Shown here: one piece after another, positions 27,801 to 34,133 of the stretch
Position numbering within the stretch: the first letter of the stretch is position 1
Layout: each line of letters starts with the position of its first letter
Source of the DNA: an uncultured Methanobrevibacter sp.
Lineage (GTDB): Archaea > Methanobacteriota > Methanobacteria > Methanobacteriales > Methanobacteriaceae
DNA: 34,133 nt
Direction: 5' to 3'
Assembly: GCA_900320515.1 (NCBI GenBank)
Contig: ONSJ01000014.1
Location: forward strand, 1 to 34,133
The notes under the pieces: model-generated
Database searches by the model: none
The model's input: only the letters and a program-made list of their open reading frames with translations
What the model was told of the DNA's origin: nothing
Translations under genes and position numbers: made by a program

Positions 27801-29020
27801 AAAACGATAGATGTGTAGCCAGCTCAAGCCTGATTGTCCCACTTAGATACAACGGATATCTCGGAAAGGATTATGCCTATCCAAACAATATCATTGAGTT
27901 CAACTACCAAAACACCATAAGTGGAGACATTTTAATCCAGATACAGGAAGATTCAACATATCTTGAGCTCGGACAGACAAACAGAATAGACAATTGGGAA
28001 ATAGCACTTCAAGAAAATTCCAACATCATAAACGCATTCCTATACATTTCATACAATTGGGACAAAACCAGCACCTCAGATTACCCAAACCTCTCATTGA
28101 CATTTAATGGAAGAAACATCGAAAGCAAAGTGATTGGAAGATATAAAGACCAATCTAATTTAGGAACAAGCGGAAAATACGGATATGGACTATTGATATA
28201 TGACGTGAGCGATTTGATATATAAAGGCCAGAATTCCCTCACCATTAAAAAGGAAAGCGGATTAACTGCAGTATATCCATCAACATTGATAACACTATAC
28301 AATACCACAAACAGCAACAGCTTGAAAAACATTATCATATGCAACAATGCAGACCTGCTTTTAAATTCATATAACCTGGCAGACAGACCAGTTGAATCTG
28401 TAAGCACTATCAATGTTGACCTTCCGGAAAACATTTCAAATTCCACAGCCTACATTTTCGCATCCAGCGCCAACAACGGCGATGCGGACCTGAAAATAAA
28501 CAATCAAACCTACAGCAACATTTGGGAGCAATATTCAAATACACAACACAATGGCGTTTTCAAAATTGATTTGAACAACAGCATAAAATCAGAAAATACC
28601 ATAAGATTCATCTCAACCGGCGGAACAATCCTTGCGCTGCAAAACATCATTGTAATCGAAATGCAGACCCAAAGCAAAGAGGCAGACAATCCGGAAAACA
28701 AAAGCACACCTGCAGAAGCAAAAGTAACCATTAAAACAACACCAAAATTAACATCAAAGAAAAAAACATACAAGGTCAAAGCCAAAAAGAAAAAATTGAC
28801 TGCAACCCTTAAGACAAACAAAGGAAAAGCAATATCCGGCGCAAAAATTACCTTCAAAATAAAAGGAAAAACATACAAGGCCAAAACCAACAAAAAGGGT
28901 GTTGCAACTGTTAAAATAAACCTAAAGAAGAAGGGAAAATACACAGTAACAATCAAATTTGCAGGAAATAATTTATACAATGCCAAAACCATAAAAACAA
29001 AACTGATTATTAAAAAATAA
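24842..29020 (+). CDS. Adhesin-like protein with duplicated DUF3344-like region and Lys-rich C-terminus
   Basis: The protein has 1392 residues. The signal peptide ends AFA (23). One beta-helix module (about 66-411) has TIDGNG and ends DENYWGTNDPDF; it lacks the GGAI Pmp-type repeats. A two-fold repeat of about 382 residues follows (about 517-898 and 900-1281). Each copy has a CARDB-like segment (TAYAGTNN...LFADGKEV) and then a region resembling DUF3344 (NGYLGK(E/D)Y, VPYNWDKT, YGxLIYDV, FISTGGTILxLQNI). A lysine-rich Ig-like domain (about 1299-1392) is at the end. GAGG (24831-24834) is 7 nt before the ATG. It is transcribed divergently from the second papain ALP. The DUF3344 assignment is from remembered motif style and needs a profile search. 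Surface protein, ligand unknown. Confidence 0.9.
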   Translation: MKRKILILTTLTILILFSSFAFAQDDSTGEIVSLENNTEDHIIAENANEDIISQNENEIYTASGDEMFTKLNTEISNNNEISLSKNYTYNSRYDFSLKNGIDIVKNTTINGNNFTIDGNGILSIFNIKNNAKLILNNICIKNTFNGDTSIINNQGELIFKNVNFTSSRTISQTGSGYFRDIYNAGTLTITDSNFIDSEFEISTTATTNMHNINVRGFIDNHGQVSISNTIFDNNRFTPTNRFGNNHEISTILFNDANAAVILDNITVTNNDVRYTSSAQPVFRGLIRSENGNLTIKNSLFENNTALFSGNSPRLGIISANGNKLLINNTLFKTNEFNDAAITSSADNITIVKSVFDSNKLDKYIIQNKGSGTLNVNNNLFLKNTAPSKLIDSPTFKTNIDENYWGTNDPDFRDISSTSSTPTYIVLNVTGPTEVNERETTYNITLNKINTGLKIKDNSIYDYYIDVQSNNLGTSTPVLLNNGIGYYIYVPIDKGEDMLTFGSIKLKVNVTVIFLSANIEIITEYENTAFAGTNNSIITKVFVNKDFGIYEVKFYADGIEIGNSIQELSRTPKEIIFTDNTIRPIDDTTVAGANNRQINYTVYVYRNEDLIGNKTLIVPLLYNGYLGKEYGYPITDVEFNYTTTINGDIMIQTQDDTTYIGASVTKKEYEWRTVLSSTSQFTEGLLYVPYNWDKTTTGPYPEFNLIFNDVNINNRVIGKYKDQANVGSYGTLGYGVLIYNVTDCIRNGRNTLKLEKEKDLTPVYPPTLISFFNTTGSETLKTVYIKNSADLLYNAYNLANRPIEANTQIILSDLTNITKATLYSFAAGAGVDEADLKFNNALYKNIWENSTGTNYHGAFIADVTSLIQTSNRITFISTGGTILSLQNILILSHPLVKERTQIKLETEYVNTAYAGTNNTLTANVKINRTGTYSLRLFADGKEVANATQYLTTDWIKIHLTDKTARPIDETTVAGAQNQNINYTLAIYQNDRCVASSSLIVPLRYNGYLGKDYAYPNNIIEFNYQNTISGDILIQIQEDSTYLELGQTNRIDNWEIALQENSNIINAFLYISYNWDKTSTSDYPNLSLTFNGRNIESKVIGRYKDQSNLGTSGKYGYGLLIYDVSDLIYKGQNSLTIKKESGLTAVYPSTLITLYNTTNSNSLKNIIICNNADLLLNSYNLADRPVESVSTINVDLPENISNSTAYIFASSANNGDADLKINNQTYSNIWEQYSNTQHNGVFKIDLNNSIKSENTIRFISTGGTILALQNIIVIEMQTQSKEADNPENKSTPAEAKVTIKTTPKLTSKKKTYKVKAKKKKLTATLKTNKGKAISGAKITFKIKGKTYKAKTNKKGVATVKINLKKKGKYTVTIKFAGNNLYNAKTIKTKLIIKK
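26390..28684 (+). repeat. Tandem duplication of a ~1146-bp segment inside the ALP
   Basis: Landmarks repeat at a constant offset: TACAACGGATATCT at 26702 and 27848, TTGGGACAA at 26911 and 28057, and the (I/F)ISTGGTI codons at 27471 and 28617 all differ by 1146 bp. The first landmark (TAYAGTNN region, 26410 and 27560) differs by 1149-1150, so one codon was gained or lost early in the unit. Protein identity between the copies is clear but the DNA is well diverged, so the duplication is old. Confidence 0.8.
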
Positions 29021-29050
29021 TGACTGACAATCATTATTTTTTTACTATTT
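29014..29050 (+). terminator. Terminator of the DUF3344-type ALP
   Basis: AAAATAATGA (29014-29023) pairs with TCATTATTTT (29031-29040) over loop CTGACAA, followed by a T-rich run. The stem overlaps the stop codon. Confidence 0.75.
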
Positions 29051-29218
29051 TTTAAGTAATAAATATCAGAAAAAAATTATATTGATTCCTCGTCTAATCC
29101 TTTTAACACTTTAAAAATAGAACCATACTACGTTAAAATAGCATATTCGATTTAAATTATTTTAAATTACAAATTAAATGCTAACTAGTTAATCATTTGA
29201 AAAATAACAAATTTAAAC
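29051..29218. other. Intergenic stretch before the 29343 promoter
   Basis: Part of the 322-bp gap between two rightward ALPs. Apart from the terminator on its left and the promoter module on its right I see only A/T-rich sequence without an ORF or convincing repeat. Confidence 0.5.
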
Positions 29219-29246
29219 AGTAATACTTAAAAAACATTTAAATACA
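29219..29246 (+). promoter_or_regulatory. ALP promoter: AGTAATACT site plus TATA box
   Basis: AGTAATACT (29219-29227), TAAAAAACA (29228-29236), TTTAAATACA (29237-29246). The site, the spacer and the first eight bases of the TATA box are identical to those upstream of the giant ALP (423-448), although the flanks differ. Confidence 0.7.
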
Positions 29247-29266
29247 TCAAATGAAAAATGATTTAA

Positions 29267-29307
29267 TGTATTAATAAATTTTATTTTTTTATGAATAATT
29301 TAATACA
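29267..29307 (+). promoter_or_regulatory. 5'-leader hairpin TGTATTAA...TTAATACA
   Basis: TGTATTAA (29267-29274) pairs with TTAATACA (29300-29307) across a 25-nt AU-rich loop. It starts 30 nt after the start of the TATA box, and its end is 22 nt before GGAG (29330-29333), exactly as in the giant ALP leader. Confidence 0.6.
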
Positions 29308-29342
29308 ATATTATTAAAATTTAATAAAAGGAGATTATGACA

Positions 29343-31886
29343 ATGAGATTCATGCTTAAAAAATCAAGCATTATTCTGATGATTATATTGGCGTTTATCA
29401 TTGCGATAGGCACAATATCTGCGGCAGATGCCAACATGGAAAATCAAACAATATCTGCTGATGACAATACAGATTTAGAGACAATACAAGAATCCTCATC
29501 AGATTGTAGCATTTTAAATGCTGATGATACCAAAGGAACATATAAAGACCTGAATGATGAAATCAAAAAAGGCAATGAAATCAACCTGGAAAAAAACTAT
29601 ACCTTCGATAAGGATATTGATGTCGGATTAGAAAAGGGAATCTTAATAAACAAGACCGTGACAATCAACGGTAACGGACATGCAATCAACAGTACAAACC
29701 TAACCAAATTGTTCGACATCACCACTACAGGCAATTTAACATTGAACAACATTGTCTTAATTAGCGATTACGGAAACTACAATCAATTCAACAGCAATCG
29801 CGAAGATGCAACAATCAGAAACAACGGAATAGTTGTTTTAAACAACATCATATTCACCACAGTTAAGCAAGCCGGAGGCACAGGCAAGGAAAGTATAGGC
29901 GCTTCCATCTGCAACAAGGGACATATGACCATCACAGACAGCAGATTTGTTGACTCAAAAATTACATCATATACACAAACAACATATGGATTAATCGAAA
30001 ACACAAACGAACTAATCATAAAAAATACGGTATTCGACAACAATTTCGTTGAAATCAGCACAACATACACCATAACATATGCAAATGCCCTAATATACAA
30101 CAATGGAAAATTGACATTGTATAACGTCAATGCAACAAACAACAAAATCAAGACCAAAAATTCCGCACAGGGAATGATCAAGGCGGCAAGTTCAAATAGT
30201 GAAATCACAATACACAACAGCATTTTTGAAAATAACAGCATAATTGCAGAATCAAATTCCGCACATGGTGCCGCAATTCATGCCGAATCAGGAACCATGA
30301 AAATATACAACTCAAAATTCATTAAAAATACGGGAACATATGGATCTGGAGCCATACGTGACGGTGCTGAAAGCGTTTATATAAACAATACTTTCGAAAG
30401 GAATTCTGCAAAAAATTCCGGAGCTATATACTGCTACAATTCCAAAAGCACTTTCATAAACAACAGATTTATAGAAAACAGCGCAGAAGAAGATTGTGGA
30501 GCATTATACATAAACATTGACATGCAAAATGACAGAGACCATCCATTTACCAACAACACATTCATAGGCAATGTGGCCGGAAGAGACGGCGGGGCAATAT
30601 ATGCGTCCAAATCATTGGGAAACTACGGATCTCCGATTGAAAACAACATCTTCATTAACAATGATGCAAAAAGAAATGGCGGAGCAATCCTTTACTCCCC
30701 AGGTTACGGCTCCAAATACTTCATCAAAAATTCAATATTTAAAGGAAACATTGCTAACAACTATGCGGTAATCAGCAACTTCCAGGATTCCAGCAGCGAG
30801 TTGACAATTCAAAATTCAATATTTGAAAACAACAAGGCAAGGTCAAAAAGCGGAGTACTGGTACAGTATAGAATTGCAAACTTTGAAAATAATTACTGGG
30901 GAGCCAATAATCCTGATTTTAGTAAAATAGGTATCAAAACACCCCCATCCCAAATCATTTTAATGACAGTTGAAGGGGACGAAACCCCTACAAGCAATTC
31001 AATCTACACCATCAGCTTTAAGGACAACGTTACCGGAGAAACTGCCATAATGCCCGATTTTGCAGTTAACATAACTTCCGATAAAAATTCCCTAACCCCA
31101 AATTCTCTTGTCATCCGTGATGGAATTGGCAGTTTCAAATTAAATATTAAGCAAAGCGGAGAAGATACAATAAGGGTTGTGGCTGACAATGATGAAAAGG
31201 CAAATATTACAGTTAGCGCTTCCATCAATATCGCTGAATTCTACATTATTGCCAACGACGTGACCGTCGGCGAAAAGTTGAACTTGACATTAGAAGTTGT
31301 CAATGGCCCTGAAACATGCAATTACATCTGGAAGATATATGATGCTGACAATAAGTTAATTGAAACCGGAAAAGTCACCAAAGACGATGAAATCAATTAT
31401 ACAAAATCATATCCTGCAGGCAATTACACCATCAAGGTCAAATTGGAAAATGTTGACGGATGGGCAGATAAGGAAGTCAATGCTACCTTTGAAATTAAAG
31501 AAATTCCGGATGCAGATAATTCAACAGAACCTCAGCAGAATGAAACAGCCAACAACACAAATCCAACTCCAACACCCTCACAAAGCAAAACCAATGCCAA
31601 ACAAGCAGCAACCAAAATAACTGCCAAAAAGAAAGCCTTTAAAGCCAAGCAAAAAACTAAAAAATACACAATAACTTTAAAATCTGGCAAAAAACCTATT
31701 AAAAAAGTCCAAGTCACTCTAAAAATTAAAGGAAAAACTTACAAAGCAAAAACAAATGCTAAGGGTAAAGCAACCTTTAAAATCAAAAAGTTAACTAAAA
31801 AAGGAAAATACATTGCAGTTATAAAATTCAAAGGAAATGCGAATTATATTGCATCATCCAAAAAAGTTAAAATTATTGTCAAATAA
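29343..31886 (+). CDS. Adhesin-like protein (one beta-helix module, one Ig-like domain, Lys-rich C-terminus)
   Basis: The protein has 847 residues and reads like a one-module version of the giant ALP at 549. The signal peptide ends TISA. The beta-helix module (about 66-527) opens GTYKDLND and VTINGNG, has SGAI/GGAI repeats and ends ENNYWGANNPDF. One DVTVGEKLNL...GWADKEV Ig-like domain (about 629-720) matches the 270-residue repeat unit of the giant ALP. An Asn/Thr/Gln/Pro linker (about 722-753) leads to the lysine-rich domain (about 754-847). I chose ATG 29343: GGAG (29330-29333) is 9 nt upstream, while the in-frame ATG at 29337 is only 3 nt away. The giant ALP shows the same ATG-N3-ATG arrangement. 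Wall-bound surface protein, ligand unknown. Confidence 0.92.
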   Translation: MRFMLKKSSIILMIILAFIIAIGTISAADANMENQTISADDNTDLETIQESSSDCSILNADDTKGTYKDLNDEIKKGNEINLEKNYTFDKDIDVGLEKGILINKTVTINGNGHAINSTNLTKLFDITTTGNLTLNNIVLISDYGNYNQFNSNREDATIRNNGIVVLNNIIFTTVKQAGGTGKESIGASICNKGHMTITDSRFVDSKITSYTQTTYGLIENTNELIIKNTVFDNNFVEISTTYTITYANALIYNNGKLTLYNVNATNNKIKTKNSAQGMIKAASSNSEITIHNSIFENNSIIAESNSAHGAAIHAESGTMKIYNSKFIKNTGTYGSGAIRDGAESVYINNTFERNSAKNSGAIYCYNSKSTFINNRFIENSAEEDCGALYINIDMQNDRDHPFTNNTFIGNVAGRDGGAIYASKSLGNYGSPIENNIFINNDAKRNGGAILYSPGYGSKYFIKNSIFKGNIANNYAVISNFQDSSSELTIQNSIFENNKARSKSGVLVQYRIANFENNYWGANNPDFSKIGIKTPPSQIILMTVEGDETPTSNSIYTISFKDNVTGETAIMPDFAVNITSDKNSLTPNSLVIRDGIGSFKLNIKQSGEDTIRVVADNDEKANITVSASINIAEFYIIANDVTVGEKLNLTLEVVNGPETCNYIWKIYDADNKLIETGKVTKDDEINYTKSYPAGNYTIKVKLENVDGWADKEVNATFEIKEIPDADNSTEPQQNETANNTNPTPTPSQSKTNAKQAATKITAKKKAFKAKQKTKKYTITLKSGKKPIKKVQVTLKIKGKTYKAKTNAKGKATFKIKKLTKKGKYIAVIKFKGNANYIASSKKVKIIVK

Positions 31887-31915
31887 GGAATATAATTCCT
31901 TATTCACTTTTTTCT
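31882..31915 (+). terminator. Terminator of the 29343 ALP
   Basis: AATAAGGAA (31882-31890), loop TATAA, TTCCTTATT (31896-31904), then CACTTTTTTCTTT. The stem overlaps the stop codon. Confidence 0.78.
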
Positions 31916-32033
31916 TTCAAACCAAACTCCGTTCCACCCCATTTGAAAAAAAATATTAATTTTCTTATTACTTGCTAGCGATTTATAAAATTAGTCAATA
32001 GCGTCCTATTTGATTTAAATATAACTAAATAAG

Positions 32034-32052
32034 CTTATTTTAAGAAAATAAG
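32034..32052. repeat. Inverted repeat upstream of the 32170 promoter
   Basis: CTTATTTT (32034-32041) and AAAATAAG (32045-32052) are perfect 8-nt arms around AAG, 11 nt before the AGTAATACT site. It may be an additional regulator site; chance cannot be excluded in such AT-rich DNA. Confidence 0.35.
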
Positions 32053-32063
32053 AAATAACAACA

Positions 32064-32090
32064 AGTAATACTTTAAAAATCTTTATATAG
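32064..32090 (+). promoter_or_regulatory. ALP promoter: AGTAATACT site plus TATA box
   Basis: AGTAATACT (32064-32072), a 9-nt A-rich spacer, then TTTATATAG (32082-32090). This is the same geometry as at 423-450 and 29219-29246, although the TATA sequence and flanks differ, which argues that site and spacing are selected rather than merely inherited. Confidence 0.7.
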
Positions 32091-32111
32091 TTATTACTTT
32101 AAAATTAAATA

Positions 32112-32136
32112 TGTATTAATCGGCAGAATTAATACA
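32112..32136 (+). promoter_or_regulatory. 5'-leader hairpin TGTATTAAT-CGGCAGA-ATTAATACA
   Basis: A perfect 9-bp stem (32112-32120 with 32128-32136) closes a 7-nt loop CGGCAGA. It begins 30 nt after the TATA start, at the predicted transcript 5' end. The arms are identical to those at 472-513 although loop length and sequence are quite different, as expected for conservation of the stem. Confidence 0.65.
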
Positions 32137-32169
32137 AATAACTGATTTAAAAAAGGAGATTAAAAAATA

Positions 32170-33972
32170 ATGGATACAAAACCCAAAAAACTAATAGTGA
32201 TTTTAGCTATTGTTTTTTTAGCATTGATTAGCATTAACATGATATCCGCTAATGAAATAGACCATCTAAACGGAACTTCTAATTCACAGATATCTCCAGA
32301 TAGTGAAACAACCGATTTTGATGGTGATGAAATATATGTAAAGCATGATGTAGAGGTTTCTGGAAACGGCAGTTATGACCACCCCTACAAAACAATCAAG
32401 GAGGCAGTCAACACCGCAAATGCCGGAAAAAAACCTGCAACAATATTCATACATGCCGGAACATATGAAGAAATCGAAATGGAAATCTCCAATTCATTAG
32501 TCATCAAGTCATATGATGGAGAGGTAACATTAGATGCTAACAATAATGGTTGGTTTTTTTATTCAAGTAAACAAACAAATTATTTATCATTGCATGGTTT
32601 AACATTCAAAAATGGAATAAATTACGATGATTCCGATTCAACAGTGGGAGGCGTTGTAAGGAGCGAAGGTCATTTGGATGTGGTCAATTGTACATTTGAA
32701 AATAATTTCGGAGGCACAGGAGGGGGAATAAACTCCCATAACGGAGCAAATATTATCAACTCCACCTTTAAAAACAATAAGGCTGAATATAATGGTGCAG
32801 CCGCATATGTTCTTAATGGCCAAACAAATATAATCAATTGTACATTCACCAATAATACTGCTAAACGCCAAGGCGGAGCCTTAAGAATCCAAGGAGATAC
32901 ATATATTGAAAAATCAATATTTGAAAACAATGTTGCTGCATTATCCAGCGCTGCAGGAGGCAATTATGCCGGAAATGGAGGTGCCGTTAGAGTCACTGAC
33001 GGGAACCTGACCATTGAATCTTCAATTTTTAGAAACAATTCTGCAAAATATGAAGGAGGAGCAGTATCTGCAGGAGACGACAGCCAATATTCCACAGTGC
33101 ATTATGCATTGAATATCAATAATTCCACATTTACTGGCAATAGCGCACGTCATGGAGGTGCAATCATTGCAAACGATGGAATTAACATGGCCAACAGTAC
33201 TGTATCAGACAATTATGTGCCATATACCATTACTGCAAGATATGGGCAAGGATCTGGAATATATGTGCTTAGGGGAGACAGCATACTTATTGGAAATAAC
33301 ATTTCAAACAACACAAACCAGTACAATAGGGATGCCGTAGACGTTTATACCTACGAGGGAAACATCGTTGAAAGAGGCAATTCAATGGGACCCTCTTCAA
33401 AAATTACCGCAAATAACGGCAAAGTAAGCAACGAAATCACCCATAACCCTACCATAAGAAAACCACAAATTGTCATACAGCATGGAAAGTCCGTGCAAAA
33501 AAGCGACAATACGGCAAACATTCCAAAAAACAACAATGAAAAAGATTCAAACCAAAACCCAGTAACTGAAACTAATGACAATCGCAATCCAAATCAAGAT
33601 CATGTAAATGAAAATAATGGTGAAAGTAATTTAAATGAAGAGAACAATATCAAAGAAAATCTGGATACTTCAAATTCTCAAAATTCACTTCCGAATCATA
33701 CAAGTTCAAACAGCAATAAAAATAATGCAGAAAATATTGAAAATGCAGTTAGAACAAATTCATCAACAAGTGAAATAAGAAATGAAGGTAATCTAGGGGA
33801 CAAGTCCGAACTGGACAACGGGGAGTCTTCACAAAATGATGCATCAGCACGTGAACTTTCTCCAATAAAGTCAATAATTTCAAATGAATATACCGTACCC
33901 GCAACCATTATTGTGCTGATAATGTTTTTAGCATTTATAATTGGATATTTAAGAAAACGAAAAGATGATTAA
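32170..33972 (+). CDS. Membrane-anchored adhesin-like protein (beta-helix, Asn/Ser-rich stalk, C-terminal helix)
   Basis: The protein has 600 residues. The signal peptide ends MISA (about 27). A beta-helix domain (about 55-410) begins GNGSYDHPYKTIKEAV and contains several FxNNxAxxxGGA repeats. A low-complexity Asn/Ser/Glu-rich stalk (about 420-565) follows, then a single membrane helix (about 575-594) and the tail RKRKDD. It lacks both the lysine-rich wall domain and the NYWGxNxPxF cap of the other ALPs, so it should be held in the cytoplasmic membrane with the beta-helix carried outward through the wall on the stalk. GGAG (32155-32158) is 11 nt before the ATG. Its promoter belongs to the AGTAATACT/hairpin type, so it is probably co-regulated with the ALPs at 549 and 29343. 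Ligand unknown. Confidence 0.92.
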   Translation: MDTKPKKLIVILAIVFLALISINMISANEIDHLNGTSNSQISPDSETTDFDGDEIYVKHDVEVSGNGSYDHPYKTIKEAVNTANAGKKPATIFIHAGTYEEIEMEISNSLVIKSYDGEVTLDANNNGWFFYSSKQTNYLSLHGLTFKNGINYDDSDSTVGGVVRSEGHLDVVNCTFENNFGGTGGGINSHNGANIINSTFKNNKAEYNGAAAYVLNGQTNIINCTFTNNTAKRQGGALRIQGDTYIEKSIFENNVAALSSAAGGNYAGNGGAVRVTDGNLTIESSIFRNNSAKYEGGAVSAGDDSQYSTVHYALNINNSTFTGNSARHGGAIIANDGINMANSTVSDNYVPYTITARYGQGSGIYVLRGDSILIGNNISNNTNQYNRDAVDVYTYEGNIVERGNSMGPSSKITANNGKVSNEITHNPTIRKPQIVIQHGKSVQKSDNTANIPKNNNEKDSNQNPVTETNDNRNPNQDHVNENNGESNLNEENNIKENLDTSNSQNSLPNHTSSNSNKNNAENIENAVRTNSSTSEIRNEGNLGDKSELDNGESSQNDASARELSPIKSIISNEYTVPATIIVLIMFLAFIIGYLRKRKDD

Positions 33973-33992
33973 AACAAATCATCTTTTTTTAA
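33961..33992 (+). terminator. Terminator of the 32170 ALP
   Basis: AAAGATGATT (33961-33970) pairs with AATCATCTTT (33977-33986) over AAAACA, followed by a run of T. The stem includes the last codons and overlaps the stop codon. Confidence 0.8.
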
Positions 33993-34005
33993 ATTTTTTA
34001 AAATC

Positions 34006-34133
34006 GAGGCTGACTCATAATTTTTGTGTTTAAATTTTTTTCTTATTTTATTATCCTTTAATTTTATATACTAGGAAGTACAATCTATTATTAGAGTTAA
34101 TTAACTTTTTGGTTGTGTTTTTTATGGTTTTGA
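34006..34133 (+). mobile_element. Possible left end of an insertion sequence, truncated by the window
   Basis: GAGGCTGACTCATAA (34006-34020) has the look of an insertion-sequence terminal inverted repeat. It is followed by A/T-rich sequence with a TATA-like TTTTATATA (about 34061-34069) and an ATG at 34124 opening a frame cut off after three codons (MVL). No second end or target duplication can be seen, and there is no good ribosome binding site before the ATG. It could equally be an ordinary promoter and gene start. Confidence 0.3.

Noticed and set aside
1..34133. tRNA, rRNA or CRISPR loci
   Set aside because: None seen on either strand; no cloverleaf-like, rRNA-like or regularly spaced short-repeat sequence was noticed, although I could not run a covariance search.

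Overview
The window is AT-rich archaeal DNA that looks like a Methanobrevibacter-type methanogen (Methanobacteriales). The reasons are very large secreted adhesin-like proteins (ALPs) built from beta-helix repeats, bacterial-Ig-like repeats and a lysine-rich C-terminal domain; archaeal TATA/BRE promoters; GGAGG/GGTG ribosome binding sites; a CbiM-type metal-uptake protein; and the start of a PEP synthase gene. The species cannot be resolved from sequence reading alone.

Layout. 1-111 is the first 37 codons of ppsA (leftward). 112-548 is a regulatory gap with a palindrome in the ppsA leader, a small decayed ORF and the promoter of the first ALP. 549-7400 is a giant ALP (rightward). 7623-20112 is a leftward, tightly packed gene set, in transcription order: ALP (15712-20112), papain-domain ALP (11162-15673), DUF11/Ig-like secreted protein (9305-11143), His/Ser-rich membrane-anchored protein (8752-9285), CbiM (8120-8743) and a small secreted protein with a C-terminal membrane helix (7623-8108). 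20408-24442 is a second papain-domain ALP (leftward). 24842-29020, 29343-31886 and 32170-33972 are three further rightward ALPs. 33973-34133 holds a terminator and a possible insertion-sequence end or another gene start.

How the parts may work together. Seven of the proteins end in the same lysine-rich, acid-free Ig-like domain, a plausible non-covalent anchor to the pseudomurein wall; one ALP (32170) uses a C-terminal membrane helix instead. Two ALPs display complete C1A (papain-like) peptidase domains. Three secreted products of the cbiM cluster, and one papain ALP, have a histidine predicted to be the first residue of the mature protein (AxA|H), which suggests extracytoplasmic Ni/Co binding next to the CbiM substrate-capture protein.

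The most striking unexplained signal is a promoter module shared by three rightward ALPs: AGTAATACT, exactly 9 nt, TATA box, then about 30 nt after the TATA start a hairpin TGTATTAAT...ATTAATACA at the predicted transcript 5' end. The same palindromic 9-mer AGTANTACT also occurs upstream of two leftward ALPs. This looks like a small ALP regulon with its own operator and a 5'-end RNA structure.
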